DNA from: Spirodela intermedia
Lineage: Eukaryota > Streptophyta > Magnoliopsida > Alismatales > Araceae
NCBI GenBank assembly: GCA_902729315.2
Contig: LR746267.1
Location: forward strand, 2,112,501-2,142,500
Direction of reading: 5' to 3'
Length of the DNA: 30,000 nucleotides
Shown here: positions 21,738-30,000 of the stretch, piece after piece
Numbering within the stretch: the stretch's first letter is position 1
How the letters are laid out: the number at the start of each line of letters is the position of its first letter
The notes under the pieces: generated by a model
The model's database searches: none
What the model saw: the letters and a program-made list of their open reading frames with translations, nothing else
What the model was told of the DNA's origin: nothing
Position numbers and translations under genes: made by a program

Positions 21738-23525
21738 TCAGCAGACGAAGGGGGCGTCGGCATGCTCGTCGTTGCAGTACAGCCCGGGGCGCTGCGAGAA
21801 TCCCTGCTGTACCATCAGCTCCCTGGCCTTGGTGACGAGCTCTCGGTTTGAGACCTGCCCCTCTGTCTCTGCGAGGATCTTCTGGATGGCGTTGCTCAGA
21901 GCTCCGTACGCGTCGCTGGGATCCTCCGGCGAGCTCGCATCCGCGGAGGTCTGGTCCGTCTGACAGCCGCTGATCAGAATCCCGCTGTCCGGGAGCCCCC
22001 GCTTCGCCGCTCCGGCGTAGACCTCCTGAGAGCTCGAAACCTCCGCTGCCGCCGCCGGCTGCAGGTAGCTCTCGTCCTTCTCGTCCAGCTTCTGCTTCAG
22101 AAACTGCTGAGCCAGGCCCCCGACCATGCCCATGAATCCGCCGCCGCCGGCGGCGTCGCCGTCGCCGCCAGTGGTGAGCTTGTTGAAGAGGACCTTCATG
22201 AACTTCTGGACCTTAGGGCTGGAGTCCTCGCCGAAGATGTCGAACAGCGCCGTTCGGAGCTGCCCCACGTCGAGATCTTCCTTGCCGGTCTTCTGCTTCA
22301 GGATGTCGATCAGGGTGGAGAGAGGGAGGGACTTGTTCCTGACGCCGCCGGCGACCTCCTCGCCGCCGCCGTCGCCGCCGGCGAGAGGAAAGTTGATCCC
22401 CCGTGAAGCGAGGGCGCCTTGGACGGTCTGCTTCAGGATGTTGCTGAACCCAAACCCTCCGAAGCCGGAGCTCTCCTCGCCGGCGGCGGTGCTCTCGCCG
22501 ATCTGCTCCTTGCTCTCTTCGATGAGCCCTCCGCTGTGGCACGAGTCGGAGACGATCGTTATCCGGCAGTCCCTCGGCACCTTGTCGACGAACTCCCTGA
22601 AATCTTCGTCTGCATGATCACAGAATCATCATCACTCGGTCTTATAATGGAAGAAGAAATGGCCGGTTTTTGAATCGATGAACACTCCGAAGAACAGAAA
22701 ATGGAGAGTTTTTGGATAATTGTGTTATTTCCGATCGATAAACAAATTCCGTGATGACGCGGCAGGATGCCCAGATTGATGAAAACCCGCCCAAGATTTA
22801 GCAGGATCGCAGAAGGACTAGAGCTTAGAATTCCTGATTTGGAAAAAATCTCAAGGACGCCAATTTTTTAGGAAGAAGCATCTGATCCTCAAGAACTACA
22901 AACAATTGCGAGAGAATTGTGAAGGAGATCTACAGAAGTATGCGATGATCTAGGGAGGGTGGAGGATTTCGTCCGATTCTTGTAGGACTTGGACGAATTG
23001 GAGGGCTGATCTCCAACTTTTGATCATCCGGATTCCAGATTCACCAGCGCTCGTTTCCGAAAGTGGGATCCGTCCGTTCCCAATTGAATGCGTTCTTCCC
23101 GCAGATCGAAAACACCGGATCGGAATGGTCGATCAGAGGAAATAAAGAGGAAGGGGGGACGATGTTCTACCTGTGATGAGATTCATGTCACAGGGGACGA
23201 TGCACTCGTCGTAGCCGGTGTCGTCGTCCTCGCCGGTCTCCGCCGGCAGGCGAGTTCCATGGCCGCTGTAATGGAAGAAGAGGCAGTCCCCGGGCTCCGC
23301 GGAGGAGACCAGATCCGCCATGGCGCGGCGGATGTTAGCGCCAGTCGGCATGGGGAAGGTATCGTCGGTGTCGATGAGGATGGTGATGTCCTCCTCAGAG
23401 AAGCCGAATCGCTCCACCAGGCAGCGGCGCATCCTCATCACGTCGTTGATGCATCCCCTCAGCTCCGCCTTCGTGCCGGGGTAGTTGCAGCCTACCATCA
23501 GCGCCCTCTTCTTTCCCTCCCCCAT
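21738..23525 (-). CDS. MC4: Type II metacaspase, MC4-like
   Basis: A calcium-dependent Arg/Lys-specific cysteine protease of plants, acting in cell death, wounding and defence signalling. Exon 1 is 23525-23171 and exon 2 is 22609-21738. The 561-nt intron has GT-AG borders in phase 1, and the product is 408 residues. The start is the ATG of MGEGKK; the frame is open further upstream but only through non-ATG codons. The p20 region has [26 protein letters not shown], the catalytic His89 in [23 protein letters not shown] and the catalytic Cys142 in SDSCHSGG. A long linker (about 150-330) marks type II and includes [11 protein letters not shown], a [12 protein letters not shown] stretch, [14 protein letters not shown] and [12 protein letters not shown]. 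The p10 region has [17 protein letters not shown] and ends in [16 protein letters not shown]. There is no prodomain. Length and motifs fit Arabidopsis MC4. It is paired head-to-head with ELP4. Confidence 0.97.
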
Positions 23526-23641
23526 CTCCTCCCTCACCGGAATCTCGACGGCGACGGCGGCTGCGATGGTGACGGAGATGGCCGTCAGCGATCTCGCCGG
23601 AGTATGTCGTCCAATTCCTCTTCTTCCTGTGGAGGGGCAGG

Positions 23642-23649
23642 ATTATATA
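23642..23649 (-). promoter_or_regulatory. TATA box of the metacaspase
   Basis: TATATAAT on the minus strand, about 117 nt upstream of the start codon. A similar ATATAATA-type site is kept in the degenerate paralogue near 15276-15286. Confidence 0.6.
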
Positions 23650-23783
23650 CATAAATACCCGTCATTCATGGTTCCTCCTCCCGATATCTATCCGGAGACC
23701 TGAAGGTGACGACCGACCCGGCGCCTTGCGCGCGGGCCCATCTTCGTTCACCCTTCGACAGAGTAAAACCTGCTATGTTCACT

Positions 23784-24190
23784 CTCTCCCAGAGTTGACT
23801 TTTCCGCCTCCTAAAGTCACCCCCTATGTTGCCAGCGGATCATAGAAAAAGTCAGTGGGTGATGCCTTGATCATGGGTGAAACGTCTGACCTTATGTCCA
23901 CCTCGCATCATCCGCGGATGAATCGAGCTTGTAGAAAAGAAAAGTATGCGCCAAAATCTGAAGAATTCGCTTCACCCTTCAGCACAGTAGGCAGGTCCGC
24001 TGGCCGTGCCCCAGAGTTGACTTTTCGCTTCTCAAAGTCAACCGCAAGTTTCAAGCGCTTCAGCGAAAAGTCAACATGTGATTCTTTTATCATGGGCAAA
24101 ACATCTCACCTTATGCCCATCTCGCATCATCCACTGGTCCATTCCCTCGTATTAAAAAAAATATTGGGCCCAAAATCAGAGGAATTCGTT
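23784..24190. repeat. W-box-rich tandem repeat in the metacaspase-ELP4 spacer, two units
   Basis: Two units, starting near 23784 and 24006, share CCCAGAGTTGACTTTTC, an AAAGTCA block, a GATCATGGG-GAAACaTCT or TATCATGGGCAAAACATCT block, ACCTTATG-CCA-CTCGCATCATCC and AAATC-GA-GAATTCG-TTC. W-box cores (TTGAC) lie at 23795, 24017, 24036 and 24069. The spacer between the two start codons is about 840 nt and must hold the promoters of both genes, so these sites could act on either side. Confidence 0.75.
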
Positions 24191-24365
24191 TCGCTTACTC
24201 GCCGCCCAATTCTCAGTTTTTCGTCAGAACTGAGGCGACATGGGTCTGAAAATGGCAGGACCCACTAAAGTTTAGCCTTTTTCCCCCGAGGGAAGTAACC
24301 CAGACGGTGAACTAAGCCCAACTGCGGCGGCGCCGGAGAGAAGCGAGACGAGGCAGCCGCCGGCC

Positions 24366-27300
24366 ATGGCCACCGCCGCCGCCGGCAGCAGCAGCTTCCG
24401 GCGAACAAACCCTTCGGTGACCTCTCTCGGCGGCTCTCCGGCGACCGCCGCCGCCGCCGGCGTGAAGCGCGGCCCAAACGCGGCTCTCTACGTCTCCTCC
24501 GGCATCCCCACCCTCGACGGTACTGCATCTCTCTCACCTTCCCTGGTTTTTTCCGAAGGTTTGGGAGGGAGAAGAAACTACTAATGGCGGGTCTGGTTTT
24601 TCAGCGATTCTGGGTGGGGGTTTCCTCCTGGGCAGCCTGGTGATGATCGTAGAGGACGCTGAAGCTCCCCACCATCTCCTTCTTCTTAGGAACTTCATGG
24701 CTCAGGGCCTCATCCACACCCAGCCGCTGCTGTTCGCCAGCTCCACTGTGGACCCCCGGGCGTTCATGGGCACCTTGCCCAGCCCCTTGTCGTCCCCTTC
24801 CTCCTCCGCCTCCTCCTCTTCTGCTCAGTTAGCCAAAGGGATAGTGCTCCCCGCCGCAGATGATCACCTGCAGCCACAGGTAGTAGTATCCATCTCGCTG
24901 TCGCCTCTCTCTCCTCTCTTCCTGTCTACCTTGTTCCGTAGCTCTTGGTCAACGGCTCTTTTCTCTGTTCTTCCTCGTGTCTGACTTTGGTTTATGGATG
25001 TGGAAAGGGACTGAGGATCGCATGGCAGTACAGGAAGTATTTTGGGCCGCAGAAGGACGCGCCACAGGGTAACAATGGAGGTGAGAAAGCTGTGTGGGAG
25101 AGCCAGCTGTGCTGTTCATTCCAGCCACCATTAGTCTCCCAGCTCTTTGTTCCCATGTTGACCCTCGTCATCGGAGTTGGTGGTCACTTTTAATAGAATT
25201 TGGTAGATTGACCAAATCGGCTGTTTCTAATGACATCTTTTTAACGCTTTCGTTTCAAGAAGCCATCTCTGTTCTGTTTCTACTTTTCTCTGCTGGAAGT
25301 AGTGTTTCATCCTGGATGGAGTCTCTGATTTCGCAGTTTAGTATGCATTAAATTCTCTCACTAGCATGGTGGTACAACGTACTCCAAGATGATTGGATGC
25401 ACTTCAGAGATTATTTAGTGGATCATTTTCTTACTAAATCGGACAGTGATTCTTATTTTTCTTCTTAATTCTTCTTATTTTACAAAGCAAAGACCTTCAT
25501 TCAGACACGAATCTTACATTGTCCGGAGCCTCTAGTGTCACCTCCTGGAAGTTACTCCAGAGTGAGCTGAATGCCTGACGAAAAAGTTTGTAACATCATG
25601 AATGAAAGAATCTTCATTTCGATTGGGTCACCTCTCAAGCATACATTGTCATGCATACATTGATTTTTGGGACTCTCAAATCTTGTCATGTTGATTTTTT
25701 ATGTGGAAGAGTGAGATGGCGACTCGAGTTCTGTTTCATCAATGGGGATTGTCCTCCACTTTGAAGTTGTATTTGGGAAAAAAATGTGTACTCTTGGTCT
25801 CTACAGCTTGATAGTAAATTGGAAATATTACTCTCGGGGTAATGAATAGTATGGGTAATGATGTAAGACTTAACTACTACGTAACGGCCATTGTCGTATG
25901 ATTAAAGATACAGCCTCCTCTCTTCATGCAACATCTCCAGATACCTTTTGCTTCCCACTGTTGGATTCTCCTTCCAGAAGCCTCCTATTCATGGTTCTTC
26001 CTTTTTTTTTATTTTGACGAAGCAAGTGCGGATGAACTGCTTCATAGGTGGCACTTGAGAGGCTCCAACTCCCTTGTCAACCATCATAGTTATATGCCGC
26101 ATGAGTCAACTAGAAAATTTCTTCATGCAGCTTTTCAGAGTTGGCTGATTTTCCACGTGATTGCTTCTGATTACACGTTACTCCTGCTCTCTGTATCGTC
26201 TGGCCTCTTGCTTCCATGGTTTTCCACTCCCCAACTGTGACTTGCTATGAGCTTTTCTTGTTGTGCCTTTCTCAACTCTGTTTGTGCTGAATCGGATTTG
26301 GGTGGAGTCTTTAGTTATAAATTACAATTTCACGCTGAAAAATGGATTATACTTTTTTTTTTTAGAAAATAGATCTATCTTGAGGGTGGTATTTCTCAGT
26401 TTTGATTTCCCTATTTAAAGTTAAAAATATGGTCATGGTATTACAGAGGAAACAGCTCATCAGGTAATTGGGAAAAAGGAAAAAGCTCTACTTATGTTGC
26501 GTGGAATAGCTTACTAGAAGAGGGTACGATGTCTTCTAAATGAAAATTTAACACTATTTGTGTAAGCATTTGGAGTTCTTTCTTGCACCACATCTGGGAT
26601 TAGAACCTTGAATTTATGTTGACACCTCTGCCTATGATATTTGCAGTTAAATTGATTTTCATTAAATGTGATAGTTGATGATTGGCCATGTGGGTTTCTT
26701 GCAACTCGTACTCAAATTAAAAAGCGAAACAAACTCGGAAGAAAATCTCCTTAATATAAAGCTAATAGACTTTGAAGATCTAATCTTATTTCTGGTATGA
26801 TGAAATACTCTGTCGATTTCCCTTTCTTGACTGATCATATTAATTTTTTTTTTGGAGGCTTGACTATTATAACTAATTGTGTTATCCATTTCTATCCAAA
26901 GATTTCCAGAAACATGGCATATTTTGGGCTACGACATTAAAAAAAATCATTTGATTTTAAAAATTCGTTTGAAATTTCTTATGCCTGCTCTTATTACATA
27001 ATACAGTGAATTTCAGATACATTCTGGTCGAATGTACTGGGAATTATTTTAGTGAATGATTTTTTTTATATTTTTATACCCTTTTCCTTCGTTCTGTGTC
27101 TAGCAAATATTTTCTTTCAATCTTTGCCATTGCAACTCACTGCAATGCAAAGGAAGAAATATCCCGTTAAAATACTGCAGAACACCTAAGACGCTATTCC
27201 ATGCCCTCTTTTGCTTTTTTTTTTTTTTTTGCGAAAGAACAATTTTCTTTGGTGTTTTTCTACCTCTTACTTGTTTCCTTTGAGCTGATTCCAACACCAA

Positions 27301-29864
27301 TCCTGTGAATTCGAGAAAATTATCCTTTCAACCTTTTTCTGTTTATAGGATATTGATGAAAATATCATATTTTGCAGACAAGAAAGAGTTCTCGTGTGAA
27401 TTTGACTTGCGAAAACCCTTGGATAAGCACCTACTCATTGGAGAGCATATTGAGTCTGCCAGAGTGCAGGACTATCCAAATCTTGGATCTCTCTTAGATC
27501 ATTGCTGTGCATTTTTATCTCGACTTCAGAAGTATGCTACTGTTTATTTTTCATGATATATTTTCTAGAAAATATTTGAGACTTTTTTTTATCAATAGTG
27601 CTTTTTCATGATACATGTTCTCAGAGATTTCTCATGCTTCTTGCTGGTCCTTATCGATTTGTATTCACTGGTTTCAAAAGACTTCTGATGCTGCTCCATG
27701 CTAAAATTTATCGTCATACACGCATGTCAAGCATGCCAAATCGGACATTTATCATCCTCCAAGTAGCATACTTATCATCAATCCAATAAAAAGCTTCTCA
27801 AGAAGGTGAATCTCTTTTGGGGATGCTTGTCTTACTGACCATTCACGTTCTAACCGTCCAAGGGGAGCCCATCCAATGGTGGAACCCTAAGATTCCCCCC
27901 TTGATATGTTTTAAAGGGTTGACACTTTCAAAATGTCATGTCGGCTAGGAAGAAGGAAAAGAGTTGTAACATTGAACTCTACTTCTGTTGGGTACCTGGT
28001 GGTGGGCTTTAAGCTGTAATCCACCAAGAAAAAGAAAGGAGGTGAGGTGAATATGATAGACAGCTTTGGTGCTTCAAGCAGTAATCCAGAGAAGATAGAA
28101 CATTGCTTGTTCTCAGTAATCACATTAAAAACAGAGATAAAATAAGAAACATAGAAATATGAAGACTCAAGGAGAAGAGAAACTCCCTTCCATGGTGATG
28201 GTTTGTTGAGTTTTGAGGAAGAGAGACTTGGGGGGGGGGGGGGATGGCTTCCACAGCGGGGGAAGGGCCATTCTATGTCTGTCCGAACCTGACTACAGCC
28301 AAACTGAAAAAAAGAAATGCAGCCAAGGAGAGCAGCTGGTGGTTCCTACTACTCTTCCCAAGCTTGAGATGGTAGATTTGATAAAACAAACTGGTATTTG
28401 GGATGTCCCCTTTCTCGCTCCTCTCATCTCCACATTTTCAATTTCGTTCTTGTTTCTCTGTGTTATGAAGGTATTCTGATTCCCCAGCGTTGAGAACAGG
28501 CAAGACTAATACTACTGAAGGAAGATCCTTAAGATGATAACATATTTCCGATGGTTCCTTCAAGAAGATTATATTGGGTGCCGCCGACCAATGTGAAGAT
28601 CACTGGGGTTATCATATTCCAAATAGTGCGCCTGTTGCAAAAGAGAGATACAAGGGCGTGCACTGTCATGTAGGGAAGCTGGGTTTAGTTCACTTGTACC
28701 ATCGTGTCCACCGTTGGTCTGCATTGTTGACAGCCATCATTTTAACCCACCATTGCACATCTTATCCTTTGAATGTTTCTCTTGAATGGGAAGTGCCCGT
28801 TTAGCCCACTCCCTTTGCCTAGCTTATGGTACTCTCCCTCGATGCTGACCGAAAACAGAGGATTCTTGTAAATATTTAGACATCCTGCTATTGAAATACT
28901 ATGAAGCCCTGGTCTAATAGCCAATGCGGAAGTGCTAACAGTGGCTTATGGCCCAGCAGTGACCTTCTCCCATGATTTAGGATAAATTTGGCTAAACCAT
29001 TTCAACAATCCATAGTGGAAATACTATTGTTGACAACTTATGATTCAGCTATAGTGATGGGCTACTGCGGCATGATTGTATCCCCTGGCCTAGAGAATAG
29101 TTTCGATAGAACTATATGACAGTTTAGTTATATTAAAGCCTGAGACGGTATTTTCTATCAAAATTTTCTGCCAAGCCTAATTTTAATGCTGCAGAATGTA
29201 CCTGCCATTTCAATAACTTCAGTTTCTCTGTTCTGGCTTCTCTCTAGATTCCATGGTTCTCTATGCCTGCTCTAGATGCATATGATTGGTTCTTTTTAAC
29301 TTGATGCGGTTTTACTACTTCTTTGTATTGTAAGATTCGGTCTGACATACAGAAATGATAGCGGGATCCAGTGTGCCGGTCGTATTGTCATACAATCTCT
29401 TTGTGCCCCGCAATGTGGTTTCTCCAAACTGGTACTTTTAACTGTGTTGTGTGCTTCTTCAGAGTTTCTTCCTTGAGCAAACTCTTGGGATATCCAATGG
29501 TTGAAACCTTCATTCATTTTTCAGGATTGGGATATGATCTCCTTCATCAGGTCCCTGAAAGCTGCGCTACGAGCTTCCAATGGGGTTGCAGTCCTTAGTT
29601 TCCCTGCTTCTGTTCTTCCGCCTTCCTTCTCTGTGAGATGGAAGCATCTGGCAGATACTCTCCTATCTGTCAGCGCTATCCAAGGTATTGTTCTTGAAAG
29701 TGTTCATATTTTTGCATATTATTTAGCAGCTTCTTATGCAGAATTGGCATTTTTTTTTTTTTTTGTTATCAGATGAAGACAAGAACCTTGCACAGCTCCT
29801 CTCTGGTTACCAAGATATGGTTGGATTTCTCAAGGTTCATAAAGTTGCACAGCTCAACACCCAG
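24366..29864 (+). CDS. ELP4: Elongator complex subunit 4, 3' end outside the window
   Basis: A subunit of the Elp4-Elp5-Elp6 ring of Elongator, which supports tRNA wobble-uridine modification; plant mutants affect growth and immunity. Exons are 24366-24519, 24605-24879, 25008-25068, 27378-27531, 29353-29431, 29525-29684 and 29773-29864. All have GT-AG borders and consistent phases, giving 325 codons so far. The protein opens with a Ser/Ala-rich tail, then [20 protein letters not shown], the RecA-like nucleotide-fold entry with a degenerate Walker A, and [22 protein letters not shown] Ser-rich insert follows, then [59 protein letters not shown] and [19 protein letters not shown]. Family members are about 350-380 residues, so roughly 30-50 residues remain beyond 30000. 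The last intron starts at 29865. Confidence 0.95.
25069..27377 (+). other. ELP4 intron 3, 2.3 kb
   Basis: The borders are CAGG|GTAACA and TTTTGCAG|ACAAG. The intron is AT-rich, with a T16 run at 27215-27230 and other short T runs. No nested gene or recognisable transposon protein was found. Confidence 0.85.
27532..29352 (+). other. ELP4 intron 4, 1.8 kb
   Basis: The borders are CAGAA|GTATGC and CATACAG|AAATG. It contains a G14 run (28230-28243). Between about 27900 and 28700 the composition differs from the rest and could be an inserted element, but I found no terminal repeats or protein to prove it. Confidence 0.8.
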
Positions 29865-30000
29865 GTACCCACCCACAACTAGCTACTTTGACTCTCATAA
29901 TAACCTTCTTCGGGTAATATTCTTGGATAAGTATCATATTTTGACTTTTGATGGGAGTTGGAGAATATTTCTACATTTCCTTGGAGTAACCTGGGATTTT
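29865..30000 (+). other. Start of ELP4 intron 7
   Basis: It follows CACCCAG|GTACCC. No further exon is seen before the window ends. Confidence 0.8.

Noticed and set aside
21531-22673. Plus-strand frames opposite the metacaspase exon 2
   Set aside because: GC-rich antisense openings of a clearly conserved minus-strand exon, without motifs of their own.
28574-28804. 76-codon frame inside ELP4 intron 4
   Set aside because: No known motif, no ATG start, and located in a well-defined intron.
1-30000. CRISPR arrays, bacterial operons or phage
   Set aside because: Introns, plant-specific protein families and retrotransposon debris show plant nuclear DNA. The tandem repeats have no spacer-repeat architecture.

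Overview
The window reads as nuclear DNA of a flowering plant. Genes are sparse and intron-bearing, with GC-rich first exons in AT-rich DNA. The proteins are plant-type: a type II metacaspase, an Elongator subunit ELP4, and a long plant-style DNA-3-methyladenine glycosylase I. There is also Ty1-copia debris. The strongly GC-rich first exons would suit a monocot or an early-diverging angiosperm, but I cannot name a species.

Layout. Positions 1-5.2 kb are AT-rich and hold no intact gene; an exon-like 97-nt piece occurs there twice inside a direct duplication. Positions 5.2-7.44 kb (minus) hold a five-exon TAG-type glycosylase that I could splice completely to 398 residues. Upstream of its promoter, 7.86-8.86 kb is a degenerate tandem repeat of about 130-165 nt, followed by a GC-rich island (9.0-9.7 kb) with no recognisable gene. 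Positions 11.5-13.7 kb (minus) hold a decayed Ty1-copia retrotransposon.

The core of the window is a segmental duplication of a head-to-head gene pair. The intact pair is a type II metacaspase (21.74-23.53 kb, minus, 408 residues) facing ELP4 (24.37 kb onward, plus, seven exons seen, last exon(s) outside the window). The degenerate pair lies about 8 kb away in the same orientation: a metacaspase paralogue (14.04-15.17 kb, minus) and a frameshifted ELP4 first exon (16.25-16.37 kb). Both spacers consist of tandem units of about 170-220 nt rich in TTGAC W-box cores, with four units beside the degenerate pair and two beside the intact one.

The most striking object is the metacaspase paralogue. 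Its splice sites and reading frame are open through both exons. However, the catalytic His segment is replaced by a frame-shifted stretch, the catalytic Cys is Phe, and the p10 domain is gone. The linker has become an array of 10-residue Gly/Glu repeats of the type AGGGEGNSEV. It is either a pseudogene with a protein-like minisatellite or a new catalytically dead, repeat-bearing protein.

A second candidate lies at 20.23-20.56 kb: a plant snRNA-type upstream element and a TATA box at Pol III-type spacing, followed by a hairpin-forming stretch without TTTT that ends at a T7 tract.
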